From assembly GCA_027001815.1 (NCBI GenBank), contig JALTLT010000165.1:1-18909 (forward strand): DNA of 18,909 bases, read 5' to 3'. The translations under genes were made by a program, and so were the position numbers. This document shows, one piece after another, positions 1 through 7,529 of this stretch. The DNA is from Gammaproteobacteria bacterium. Lineage in GTDB: Bacteria; Pseudomonadota; Gammaproteobacteria; JALTLT01. Under the pieces are notes generated by a model. That model saw nothing but the letters and a program-made list of their open reading frames with translations, did no database searches and was not told the origin of the DNA. How positions within the stretch are numbered: the stretch's first letter is position 1; each line of letters opens with the position of its first letter.

Positions 1-59
1 CCCCCTCACCGCACCCCCGCGCACTCCGCCGGCCCGCGGCCGGCCGGGGGAACGGCGCC

Positions 60-2222
60 TTGAACGCCGCCAACCCCGACAGCCTTCGCCACATCTTCCG
101 CATCAGCGACCTCTGCGCGCTGCTGGAGCGCTATCTCGAGCCCGACCAGGTCAAGGAGGTCTATCGCGCCTACCTGTTCGGCGCCGAGGCTCACGACGGC
201 CAGCAGCGCCTCTCCGGCGAGCCCTACATCACCCACCCCCTGGCGGTGGCCAAGATCCTCGCCGAACTCTACCTGGACCACCAGTCGATCATGGCGGCGA
301 TCCTCCACGACGTCATCGAGGACACCCCGACCGCCCGCGAACATCTGGCGGAGGAGTTCGGTGAGGAGGTGGCGGCGCTGGTGGACGGGGTGAGCAAGAT
401 CACCCACCTCCATTTCGAGAGCAAGGCGGCCGCGCAGGCGGAGAACTTCCGCAAGATGATGCTGGCCATGGTGCAGGATATCCGGGTGATCCTCATCAAG
501 CTGGCGGACCGGCTCCACAACATGCGCACCCTGGACGTGATGCGCCCCGACAAGCGGCGGCGCATCGCCCGCGAGACCCTGGAGATCTACGCCCCCATCG
601 CCGCCCGCCTGGGCATGAACCGGATCCGCATCGAGCTGGAGGATCTCGGTTTCGCCGCCCTCTATCCCATGCGCTACCGGGTACTGCGGGACGCCGTAAG
701 CAAGGCGCGCGGCCACCGCAACGAGGTGGTGCAGACCATTCTCACCGCGATCCGGCGGCGATTGCGCCAGGAGGGGATGGAGGCGGAGGTGTACGGCCGC
801 GAGAAGCATCTCTACTCCATCTACAAGAAGATGAGAGCCAAGCACCTGTCATTCCAGGACGTCTACGACATGTACGCCTTCCGCATCGTGGTCGACCGGG
901 TGGACACCTGCTACCGGGTGCTCGGCGCGATGCACAACCTCTTCAAGCCCCTGCCCGGCCGCTTCAAGGACTACATCGCCATCCCCAAGTCCAACGGCTA
1001 CCAGTCGCTGCACACAGTTCTGTTCGGTCCCTACGGCGTCTACCTGGAGGTCCAGATCCGCACCACCGACATGGACAAGGTGGCGGAGCGGGGCGTGGCC
1101 GCCCACTGGATGTACAAGACCGGCGAGAGCAACGGCACCAGCGCCGAGGCGCGCGCCCGCCAGTGGCTGCAGAACCTGCTGGAGCTGCAGAAGAACGCCG
1201 GCAGCTCCATGGAGTTCATCGAGAACGTCAAGATCGACCTCTTCCCCGACGAGATCTACGTCTTCACCCCCCGCGGCGACATCCTCGAACTGCCGGCGGG
1301 CGCCACGGTGGTCGACTTCGCCTACGCCGTGCACACTGACATCGGCAACACCTGCGTCGCCGCCAAGGTGGACCGCCGCCTCACCCCCCTGCACACCGTG
1401 CTGCGCTCCGGCCAGACGGTGCACATCATCACCGCCCGCGGCGCCCGGCCCAATCCCGCCTGGCTCTCCTTCGTGGTCACCGCCAAGGCGCGCACCGCCC
1501 TGCGCTCCTACCTCAAGCGCCTGCGGCGCAGCGAGGCGGTGGCCCTCGGCAGACGTCTCTTCCGCAAGGCGCTGGCCGCCCACGGCACCAGCCTCGAGGA
1601 GCTGCCCCAGGAGCCGCTCGACAAGACCCTGGAGGCGTATCAGCTCACTGGCCTCGACGAGCTGCTGGAGGAGATCGGTCTCGGCAAGCGCATGGCTCCG
1701 CTGGTGGTCCAGCAGATGCTCGAGTCGGAGGGCCCCGCAGAGGGGCGGCTGGAGCGCCCGGCGCGGGGCGGCCTGGCCCGTCCCCTGGTGATCCGCGGCA
1801 CCGAGGGAATGGTCGTCAGCTTCGCCAAGTGCTGCCGGCCGATCCCCGACGACGAGATCATCGGCTACATGAGTGCCGGCCGCGGCGTGGTGATCCACCG
1901 CCGCCGCTGCAGCAACGTCAGCGACGGCAAGGGGAGCCGCGAAAACTGGCTCAACGTGGAGTGGTCCAAGGAGGTGAAGGGGGAGTTCCTTGCCGAGATC
2001 CAGGTGGACGTGGCCAACCAGCGGGGGGCCCTGGCCACCGTCGCCGCGGAGATCGCCGACTGCGAATCGGACATCGACAATGTCACCATCGACGAACGGG
2101 ACGGCCTCACCACCACCATGAAGTTCGTCCTCAGCGTCCACGACCGCCACCATCTGGCCCAGGTGATGCGCCGCCTGCACGGCCTGCGCATGGTGGTACG
2201 GGTGGCCCGCAAACGGATGTGA
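60..2222 (+). CDS. spoT: Bifunctional (p)ppGpp synthetase/hydrolase SpoT
   Basis: Makes and degrades the stringent-response alarmones (p)ppGpp in the cytoplasm. The 720 residues are close to the roughly 700 usual for SpoT. An N-terminal HD hydrolase domain shows GEPYITHP and the H83-D84 pair in HDVIEDT. The synthetase domain has GREKHLYSIYKKM and KDYIAIPKSNGYQSLHT; its R301-F-K-D motif is the RxKD form typical of bifunctional enzymes, not the ExDD form of RelA. A TGS domain lies at about 394-455, a Cys-containing segment (AKCCRPIP) near 588, and an ACT domain at about 641-718. The start is taken as TTG at 60, preceded by a G-rich stretch that could serve as ribosome binding site. The frame is open to the window edge, so a start further upstream is possible. 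ridA and recG follow on the same strand, an order seen in many gammaproteobacteria, where rpoZ usually lies upstream (outside this window). Confidence 0.96.
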   Translation: MNAANPDSLRHIFRISDLCALLERYLEPDQVKEVYRAYLFGAEAHDGQQRLSGEPYITHPLAVAKILAELYLDHQSIMAAILHDVIEDTPTAREHLAEEFGEEVAALVDGVSKITHLHFESKAAAQAENFRKMMLAMVQDIRVILIKLADRLHNMRTLDVMRPDKRRRIARETLEIYAPIAARLGMNRIRIELEDLGFAALYPMRYRVLRDAVSKARGHRNEVVQTILTAIRRRLRQEGMEAEVYGREKHLYSIYKKMRAKHLSFQDVYDMYAFRIVVDRVDTCYRVLGAMHNLFKPLPGRFKDYIAIPKSNGYQSLHTVLFGPYGVYLEVQIRTTDMDKVAERGVAAHWMYKTGESNGTSAEARARQWLQNLLELQKNAGSSMEFIENVKIDLFPDEIYVFTPRGDILELPAGATVVDFAYAVHTDIGNTCVAAKVDRRLTPLHTVLRSGQTVHIITARGARPNPAWLSFVVTAKARTALRSYLKRLRRSEAVALGRRLFRKALAAHGTSLEELPQEPLDKTLEAYQLTGLDELLEEIGLGKRMAPLVVQQMLESEGPAEGRLERPARGGLARPLVIRGTEGMVVSFAKCCRPIPDDEIIGYMSAGRGVVIHRRRCSNVSDGKGSRENWLNVEWSKEVKGEFLAEIQVDVANQRGALATVAAEIADCESDIDNVTIDERDGLTTTMKFVLSVHDRHHLAQVMRRLHGLRMVVRVARKRM

Positions 2223-2265
2223 CCCCGATCTGTTGCCAACGAACCGAAGAGGAACCGATACCGAC

Positions 2266-2652
2266 ATGAGCAGAGAGATCATCTCCACCGATCGCGCCCC
2301 CCAGGCGATCGGCACCTACTCCCAGGCCGTCAAGGTGGGCGACACCGTCTATCTCTCCGGCCAGATTCCCCTCGACCCGGCCACCATGGAACTGGTCGAC
2401 GGAGACATCGAGGCGGCCATCCGCCGCGTCTTCGACAACCTCTCGGCAGTCGCCGAGGCGGCCGGGGGCTCGCTGGCCGAGGTGGTGAAGCTCAACGTCT
2501 TCCTCACCGATCTGGGCCACTTCCCCACCGTCAACCGGATCATGGCCGAGTACTTCAGCGAACCCTATCCCGCCCGCGCTGCCATCGGCGTCGCCGCCCT
2601 GCCCAAGGGGGCCGAGGTGGAGATGGACGCGGTGCTGGTGCTGGGCGCCTAG
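2266..2652 (+). CDS. ridA: RidA family enamine/imine deaminase
   Basis: Hydrolyses reactive enamine/imine intermediates such as 2-aminoacrylate released by PLP enzymes. The 128 residues equal the length of E. coli RidA. Family hallmarks are visible: APQAIGTYSQAV near the N terminus, YLSGQIPLDP, and YPARAAIGVAALPKGAEVE, which holds the conserved active-site Arg (R104 here). I chose ATG 2266 over an in-frame TTG at 2233 because AGAGGAACC lies just upstream and the protein then begins where the family begins. The gene sits 43 nt after spoT and 18 nt before recG, consistent with one transcription unit. Confidence 0.95.
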   Translation: MSREIISTDRAPQAIGTYSQAVKVGDTVYLSGQIPLDPATMELVDGDIEAAIRRVFDNLSAVAEAAGGSLAEVVKLNVFLTDLGHFPTVNRIMAEYFSEPYPARAAIGVAALPKGAEVEMDAVLVLGA

Positions 2653-2670
2653 ACCGCCCCCTCGCCGACC

Positions 2671-4767
2671 ATGGACGCACGACCCGACACGGATCCGTTG
2701 GGCCGCCCGGTCACCTCCCTTCGGGGGGTGGGGCCGGGCGTCGCCGCGCGCCTCGAGCGGCTCGGCATCCGCACCCTGCAGGACCTCCTCCTCCACCTCC
2801 CCCTGCGCTACGAGGACCGCACCCGGCTCACCCCCATCTCCCGGCTCCGTCCGGGCTCCCGGGCCCAGGTGTGCGGCACCATCGAGCAGAGCGCCTTCAT
2901 CGGCGGTCCACGCCGCCAGCACCGGCTGCTGCTGGCCGACGAGAGCGGATACATCGAGGTGCGTTTCTTCCACGTGAGCCAGGGGATGCGGCGCGGCTTC
3001 ACCGTCGGCAGCCGCATGCTCTGTTTCGGCGAGGTTCGCTGGGGTCGCCAGGGCCTGGAACTCACCCACCCCGAATTCCGCATGCTTCACGACGACGCCC
3101 CGCCGCGACTGGAGGAGCGCCTCTCGCCGGTCTATCCCACCACCGAGGGGCTGGGGCAGAAGCGGCTGCGCGACCTGGTGGATCAGGCGCTCGCCCAGTT
3201 AGAGAAGGGGGGAGGACTGGAGGAGCTGCTCCCCCACGAGCTGCTGGAGAAGCTGGGGCTGCCACCCCTGCGCGACGCCCTGCTGCTCGCCCACCGCCCA
3301 CCACCGGAGATCTCCCTGGCGGAGCTGGAGGAGGGGCGCCTGCCGGGTCGCGAGCGGCTCGCCTTCGAAGAGCTGCTGGCCCACCACGTGGCCCTGCGCC
3401 GCCTGCGCGCCCGGGCCGCCCGCCACCGCGCGCCACCGCTGCCGGAAGAGCCGGAACTGGTGACCCGCTTCCTCGAGGCACTCCCCTTCCGCCTCACCGG
3501 AGCCCAGGAGCGGGTGCGCCGGGAGGTGGCCGCCGATCTCGCCCGCCCCCATCCGATGATGCGGCTGGCGCAGGGGGACGTGGGCTGCGGCAAGACCGTG
3601 GTGGCCGCCTGCGCACTGCTCCAGGCGGTGGCCGATGGCCGCCAGGCCGCCTTCATGGCCCCCACCGAACTGCTGGCGGAGCAGCACGCCCGCAACCTGC
3701 GCGCCTGGCTGGAGCCCCTCGGCATCTCCCTCGCCCATCTCAACGGCCGCAAGGGGGTGGCGGAACGGCGCAGCGTGCTCGCCGCCATCGCCTCCGGGGA
3801 GGCCCGGGTGGCGGTGGGCACCCATGCCCTCTTCCAGCCGGAGGTGCGCTTCCGCGACCTGGCCCTGGTGGTGGTGGACGAGCAGCACCGCTTCGGCGTC
3901 GACCAGCGGCTCGCCCTGCGCGAGAAGGGAGAGGGCGGAGGGCTGGTCCCCCACCAGCTCATCATGACCGCCACCCCCATCCCCCGCACCCTGGCGATGA
4001 CCTTCTACGCCGACCTGGACGTGTCGGTGATCGACGAACTCCCTCCCGGCCGCACACCCATCCAGACCGCCGCGATCCCCATGAATCGCCGCGACGAGGT
4101 GATCGCCCGGGTCGGAGAGGCAGCCCGGGCAGGCCGCCAGATCTACTGGACCTGCACCCAGATCGAGGAGTCGGAGGAGAGCCGTGCCCAGGCCGCCGAG
4201 GAGAGCCACCGGCAGCTCAGTGAGGCGCTGCCGGACCTGCGTATCGGCCTCGTCCACGGACGCATGAAGGGCGCCGACAAGGACGCCGTGATGGAACGTT
4301 TCAAGGCCCACCAGCTCGATCTTCTGGTCGCCACCACCGTCATCGAGGTGGGGGTGGACGTGCCCAACGCCTCCCTGATGGTGATCGAGAACGCCGAGCG
4401 GCTGGGGCTCGCCCAGCTCCACCAGCTTCGCGGCCGTGTGGGCCGGGGCGCCACCGAAAGCGCCTGCATCCTCCTCTACCAGCCGCCGCTCTCCGACGCG
4501 GGGCGAGCCCGCCTCGCCGCCCTGCGCGAAACCCACGACGGTTTCGTCATCGCCCAGCGCGACCTGGAGCTGCGCGGCCCCGGCGAGGTTCTCGGCACCC
4601 GCCAGTCCGGCGACGTCGCCTTCCGCACCGCCGACCTCGCCCTCGACCAGCCCCTGCTACCCCTGGTCCAGCAGACCGCCGACTCCCTGCTGGCCGACGA
4701 CCCCGCCCGCGCCCAACGCCTCATCGACCGCTGGCTCGGCCCCACCGCCCGCTACGGCGAAGCATGA
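2671..4767 (+). CDS. recG: ATP-dependent DNA helicase RecG
   Basis: Double-stranded DNA translocase that remodels stalled replication forks and recombination intermediates. The 698 residues compare with 693 in E. coli. The N-terminal wedge (OB-fold) domain includes LRGVGPGVAARLERLGI and an RAQVCGTIE strand. The helicase core shows Walker A GDVGCGKT (about residue 303), a DEQH box in VVVDEQHRFGV (about 403), TATPIPRTLAMTFY (motif III), and motifs V-VI in ATTVIEVGVDVPNA and QLRGRVGRG. The ATG at 2671 has no obvious Shine-Dalgarno; translation may depend on its closeness to ridA. It is the last gene of the spoT-ridA-recG run; repeats of the island at 4797-4876 begin 30 nt after the stop. Confidence 0.97.
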   Translation: MDARPDTDPLGRPVTSLRGVGPGVAARLERLGIRTLQDLLLHLPLRYEDRTRLTPISRLRPGSRAQVCGTIEQSAFIGGPRRQHRLLLADESGYIEVRFFHVSQGMRRGFTVGSRMLCFGEVRWGRQGLELTHPEFRMLHDDAPPRLEERLSPVYPTTEGLGQKRLRDLVDQALAQLEKGGGLEELLPHELLEKLGLPPLRDALLLAHRPPPEISLAELEEGRLPGRERLAFEELLAHHVALRRLRARAARHRAPPLPEEPELVTRFLEALPFRLTGAQERVRREVAADLARPHPMMRLAQGDVGCGKTVVAACALLQAVADGRQAAFMAPTELLAEQHARNLRAWLEPLGISLAHLNGRKGVAERRSVLAAIASGEARVAVGTHALFQPEVRFRDLALVVVDEQHRFGVDQRLALREKGEGGGLVPHQLIMTATPIPRTLAMTFYADLDVSVIDELPPGRTPIQTAAIPMNRRDEVIARVGEAARAGRQIYWTCTQIEESEESRAQAAEESHRQLSEALPDLRIGLVHGRMKGADKDAVMERFKAHQLDLLVATTVIEVGVDVPNASLMVIENAERLGLAQLHQLRGRVGRGATESACILLYQPPLSDAGRARLAALRETHDGFVIAQRDLELRGPGEVLGTRQSGDVAFRTADLALDQPLLPLVQQTADSLLADDPARAQRLIDRWLGPTARYGEA

Positions 4768-4796
4768 CAAGCCGCCCCCTCAACCCCACCCTCCCA

Positions 4797-4876
4797 AGAC
4801 ACCCACCAACACTCCTTAGACACCCATTCGAGCTGCATGGACACCCACCTTTTCAAGATCATAAGGTGGGTGTCTA
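4797..4876. repeat. Cluster of GTGGGTGTCC-type repeats, left of the transposase
   Basis: Three minus-orientation copies (AGACACCCACC at 4797, TAGACACCCA at 4817, GGACACCCACC at 4839) and one plus-orientation copy (GGTGGGTGTCT at 4865). The last two form a long hairpin: 4836-4851 pairs with 4863-4878 over 16 bp with a single G-U wobble and an 11-nt loop. The same repeat occurs at 6225-6256 and as an array at 16375-16614. The hairpin lies just beyond recG and could also act in 3'-end formation, although no T-tract follows. Confidence 0.85.
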
Positions 4877-4890
4877 TGATTGTGATGTAT

Positions 4891-4998
4891 TCGGGGTGCA
4901 AACCGGCGCGGGAGTGATTCCCTGGCACCCGACGAAGGTACCCGGGAACTCCTCAGTACCAAGTTAGTAAGTATCCCCCGGCAAAGCCGTGGGCTTTA
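4891..4998. other. Structured non-coding stretch resembling an IS200/IS605-type end (remnant)
   Basis: Several stems can be drawn in this gene-free stretch: GGGTGC (4894-4899) with GCACCC (4925-4930) enclosing GGGA/TCCC, GGTAC (4937-4941) with GTACC (4956-4960), then AAAGCC-GTG-GGCTTT near 4984-4998. The final hairpin, just before an element end at 4997, resembles the subterminal hairpins of IS200/IS605-family elements and the structured RNAs beside their tnpB/iscB genes. No tnpB or iscB is present, so at most this is a remnant; the link rests on visual resemblance only. Apart from this, the repeats and the solitary element end, I see nothing in 4768-5121. Confidence 0.3.
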
Positions 4999-5016
4999 GC
5001 AGGATGTTGAAAAAGG
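4997..5016 (+). repeat. Solitary end matching the MITE-like element at 11420-11593
   Basis: GCAGGATGTTGAAAAAGG at 4999-5016 is identical over 18 nt to the reverse complement of 11572-11589, the right end of the hairpin element downstream of the methyltransferase gene. No second end was found nearby, so this looks like a truncated copy or the end of a related element abutting the transposase region. Confidence 0.7.
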
Positions 5017-5121
5017 GGAGTGGGAGCGGCAATCGGGGGGCGGAGAGCTCCAATGGGCAAGGGGCATGGGCGACCCTCGCGCACACCCGTCACGAAAATG
5101 GATCGACAATCTTGGCGGCGG

Positions 5122-6132
5122 CTAGGCCGGTCCGGGCATCAGTTCCCGACAGACCTGCGCCCCGGGGGTACGGCGGTAACCCAGCCTTCGGCACACCCGC
5201 CTCACGACATCCAACGCCCCGACCCAGATCCGGAAACGCACCTCGAAATGTTGGGCGAGGGTGAGCCACTTGTGCTGTTCCAGACCCAGGCGGCCCAGCA
5301 TCGTCACCGCCGTTTCCGGGATCCGGCCCGCCACTTCCTCCCGCACCTGCCGACCTGTCCATTCCACCAGATCCAGATAGTCGCTCAGCCGAAATGGCAA
5401 CCCAAAGGGCATGTCCTCCCGCGGGTTGCCCACCAGCGGCATCAGCCCAGGTGCCTGATGCTGAGGGTCGTCCATCACCTCGGTTCCCACCTTTCGCGCA
5501 TGAGCAAAACGCTTCCGGATACTGGTGTGTTTCGACTCCTCCGGCCGTTTGGCCACCTTCGCCCTTACCGGATTGAGATCCACATAGGCCATGCAGGCCA
5601 CGAGCGCCGCCTCATCCAGCAGGGCCTGACACTTGAAACGCCCCTCCCAGAATCGCCCCGTGCATTCGTCCTCGGCATTGGCTCTTCGGGCGATGGACTC
5701 ATTGAGGACCCGCATGTACCAGCTGATGTCCATCAACCGACCGCGCCAGGTCTCGATCTCCTTCTCCAGCACCTCCTGCTCGTCCTCATCCAGAGGCTGA
5801 TCCTCCCCAAATCGACGGGAGAGGTCGGTACCCTGGAACAGGGCGTGCCACCGTTCTACAACCTCTCGAGGCGACAGCCCTTCGGCCTCTTCCCGGTCCA
5901 CGTAGAGCACCACGTGATAGTGGTTGGAGAGGACCGCGTAGGCGCAGATACGGAGGGCAAAGACCTCCGACAGCTCGAGAATGCGTTCCTCGACCCAGGT
6001 ACGACGGTGTTCGAGATCATCACCAGTATTGGGGTCTATGCCACAGAGGTAAGCACGGCGCACGCAACGCGAGGTGCAGTGGTAATAACGGGTGTCGTCC
6101 AGAGAGATCTGGGTATGGCGTGGAGTGGGCAT
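5122..6132 (-). CDS. REP-associated (RAYT-like) IS200-family HUH transposase
   Basis: Predicted single-strand DNA transposase of the Y1_Tnp/TnpA_REP type, 336 residues. The HUH motif is H71-Y72-H73 in AVLSNHYHVVLYVD. The family block GRFWEGRFKCQALLDEAAL and YVDLNPVRAKV follows at about 159-193. A long C-terminal helical extension (about residues 220-336) distinguishes it from short IS200 transposases. Start ATG 6132 is preceded by AAGGAG at good spacing; in-frame ATGs at 6162 and 6237 lack this. In many RAYTs the catalytic Tyr lies five residues before the Asn of the xRRxN block; here that position is Ile147, and the nearest Tyr is Y139. The gene is flanked by GTGGGTGTCC repeats on both sides, as expected of a RAYT and its cognate repeats. 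Family is fairly certain; activity is not. Confidence 0.85.
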   Translation of the reverse strand: MPTPRHTQISLDDTRYYHCTSRCVRRAYLCGIDPNTGDDLEHRRTWVEERILELSEVFALRICAYAVLSNHYHVVLYVDREEAEGLSPREVVERWHALFQGTDLSRRFGEDQPLDEDEQEVLEKEIETWRGRLMDISWYMRVLNESIARRANAEDECTGRFWEGRFKCQALLDEAALVACMAYVDLNPVRAKVAKRPEESKHTSIRKRFAHARKVGTEVMDDPQHQAPGLMPLVGNPREDMPFGLPFRLSDYLDLVEWTGRQVREEVAGRIPETAVTMLGRLGLEQHKWLTLAQHFEVRFRIWVGALDVVRRVCRRLGYRRTPGAQVCRELMPGPA

Positions 6133-6167
6133 GATCGGCTCCTTCGATCGCACTTCTTCCATGGATA

Positions 6168-6219
6168 CTATCGTGGCTGCGAGAAAAGATGGCACGATAG
6201 ACTCGGGATTGTCAATCCC
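6168..6219 (-). promoter_or_regulatory. Leader of the transposase gene with TTGACA box and two hairpins
   Basis: On the minus strand a perfect TTGACA (plus-strand 6210-6215) lies about 80 nt upstream of the transposase ATG, but the hexamer 17-18 nt downstream (CATCTT) is a poor -10. The -35 box is embedded in a hairpin GGGATT-GTC-AATCCC (6205-6219), and a second stem CTATCGTG/CACGATAG spans 6168-6200. The structures could limit expression of the transposase. The promoter call is weak. Confidence 0.3.
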
Positions 6220-6224
6220 CTCCA

Positions 6225-6256
6225 GGTGGGTGTCCAATTAGTAAAAGTGGGTGTCT
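6225..6256. repeat. Two GTGGGTGTCC-type repeats, right of the transposase
   Basis: GGTGGGTGTCC at 6225-6235 and GTGGGTGTCT at 6247-6256 are direct copies in plus orientation, 11 nt apart. An inverted CTCCAG (6220-6225) / CTGGAG (6255-6260) brackets the pair. Together with the 4797-4876 cluster they flank the transposase gene. Confidence 0.85.
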
Positions 6257-6523
6257 GGAGTGGGGGGGTGATCCTCTTGATCGGATGTCGGCTGTCGGGG
6301 AGACTGGGTTGGCGGGATCGGTGGCGGGTGGCGCGTGTGAAACTCGCCGGGCCCGGCCCTACTTCACAGCACGCCGGGGAGATTTTCGTCATCCGGTCAA
6401 GGGCGGGATCTCCGCCATCGGCATCGCTCCTGGTATCTCGCTAGCCGGCCTCCTGGCCAGCGCAGGGGCCGGGCTGGTTGGACCGCTCGTTTCCCCACGA
6501 TCTCGAATGAAGGAGAACAGGCG
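6257..6523. other. Intergenic stretch, no gene seen
   Basis: This gap before the 103-residue gene has a long open frame on the plus strand that continues into the oxygenase gene, but it lacks a ribosome binding site and recognisable protein features, so I treat it as GC-driven. Only short imperfect stems are visible. The ribosome binding site of the next gene (AAGGAG, about 6510-6515) lies at its right end. Confidence 0.5.
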
Positions 6524-6835
6524 ATGGCCATCACTTCCCTGGAGGCATTCCTGGCGAGTCTCGAAGCGGACTCCCCGCCGGCCACGATCGGCCCCCATCT
6601 GCAGGCCCTCTGGCTGGCCAGGCGGGGAGACTGGGATGGTGCCCATCGGATCGTCCAGGAGCTGGATGATTCCGCGGCAGCACGCATTCACGCCTGGCTG
6701 CATCGAGTGGAAGGAGATCGCTGGAACAGCGAATACTGGCACCGGCGGGTGGGCACGACTTTTCCGGATCACCTCTCCGAGGAGGCCGAATGGGAGATGC
6801 TCGTGGAACTGCTCATCGATCGATCGGACTCTTGA
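6524..6835 (+). CDS. Conserved hypothetical small helical protein
   Basis: 103 residues, soluble, acidic, with no signal peptide or membrane segment. The start ATG 6524 has a clear AAGGAG 8 nt upstream. The core PHLQALWLARRGDWDGAHRIVQ, D-D-S-A-A-A-R-I-HAWLHRVEGD and NSEYWHRRVG reads like a single helical TPR/SEL1-like hairpin. It resembles a family of about 100-residue uncharacterised proteobacterial proteins with the pattern ALW..RGDWD.AH, H..LHR.EGD and YW.RRAG. Function unknown. It precedes the oxygenase gene by 82 nt; a GC-rich hairpin (CCGGCGC/GCGCCGG, 6881-6897) lies in that gap, so co-transcription is unclear. Confidence 0.8.
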   Translation: MAITSLEAFLASLEADSPPATIGPHLQALWLARRGDWDGAHRIVQELDDSAAARIHAWLHRVEGDRWNSEYWHRRVGTTFPDHLSEEAEWEMLVELLIDRSDS

Positions 6836-6917
6836 TCCTCCCGGCCCGCTGATGGACACTGGTCGCCCCCGAGGATCAGGCCGGCGCCCGGCGCCGGTAT
6901 CGCGAGGTAGCCAAACC

Positions 6918-7529
6918 ATGTACGTCTGGAATTCCAAGGATGCGCCCCCCCTGAGGAGCATCCGCGAGGTGAAGCCGCTCAGCTTCATCTTCGAGAAGAA
7001 GAATGCCCTTCCGGCGGAGATCTGTCAGAACCTGATCGAACGGTTCGAGGCTCATCAGGAGGAGCAGTACGCCGGTCGCATCGGTCAGACCGCCGCTCAG
7101 GACCAGAGCATCAAGAAGACCACCGACCTGGTGGTGAGCGGCAAGCCCCACTGGAAGGATGCCGACAACAATTTCTTCCGCTCCCTGGGCCTCGCCATCA
7201 AGGAGTTTCGGGAGACCTACCCCTATTTCAAGGGGCCGTTCAAGGACGTAGGCTATCAGATCCAGCGCTACCTGCCGGGGGAGTATTACCACTGGCACAT
7301 CGACGGCGGCAGCCATCAGTTCGCCGAACGTCAGCTGGTGGCGCTGTGGTATCTCAACGACGTGCCGGGCCCCGGCGGCGAGACCGAGTTCGTCTTCCAG
7401 GACGTGAAGGTGAAGCCGGAGGCGGGCAAGCTGGTGCTCTTCCCCCCCTTCTGGACCCACGAGCACCGCGCCTGCCGGCTGGAGAAGGGGGTCAAGTACA
7501 TCGCCACCACGTGGGTGGTCTTTGCCTGA
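6918..7529 (+). CDS. 2-oxoglutarate/Fe(II)-dependent oxygenase (prolyl 4-hydroxylase-like)
   Basis: 203-residue protein with the C-terminal double-stranded beta-helix of 2OG-Fe(II) oxygenases. The iron-binding HxD is H127-I-D129 in YHWHIDGG, the distal His is in FWTHEHRA (H181 or H183), and K193 in GVKYIATTW is a candidate 2OG-binding basic residue. Other family marks are LVALWYLNDV, GGETEF and GKLVLFPPFW. The substrate cannot be told from sequence; relatives hydroxylate proteins or small molecules. ATG 6918 is chosen because the protein is complete from there and the longer upstream frame overlaps the preceding gene; its ribosome binding site is weak. The end overlaps the next gene by 8 nt, suggesting translational coupling with the acetyltransferase. 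Confidence 0.88.
   Translation: MYVWNSKDAPPLRSIREVKPLSFIFEKKNALPAEICQNLIERFEAHQEEQYAGRIGQTAAQDQSIKKTTDLVVSGKPHWKDADNNFFRSLGLAIKEFRETYPYFKGPFKDVGYQIQRYLPGEYYHWHIDGGSHQFAERQLVALWYLNDVPGPGGETEFVFQDVKVKPEAGKLVLFPPFWTHEHRACRLEKGVKYIATTWVVFA

Noticed and set aside
849..2315. Long minus-strand open frame opposite spoT
   Set aside because: It is a mirror of a highly conserved gene in GC-rich DNA and has low-complexity Ala/Gly/Val/Asp composition.
5020..6444. Plus-strand open frame opposite the transposase
   Set aside because: It lies antisense to a gene with clear family motifs and shows no recognisable domain.
6285..6917. Long N-terminal extension of the 2OG oxygenase in the same open frame
   Set aside because: It overlaps the well-supported 103-residue gene in another frame, has no ribosome binding site, and its composition looks like a GC-driven open frame.
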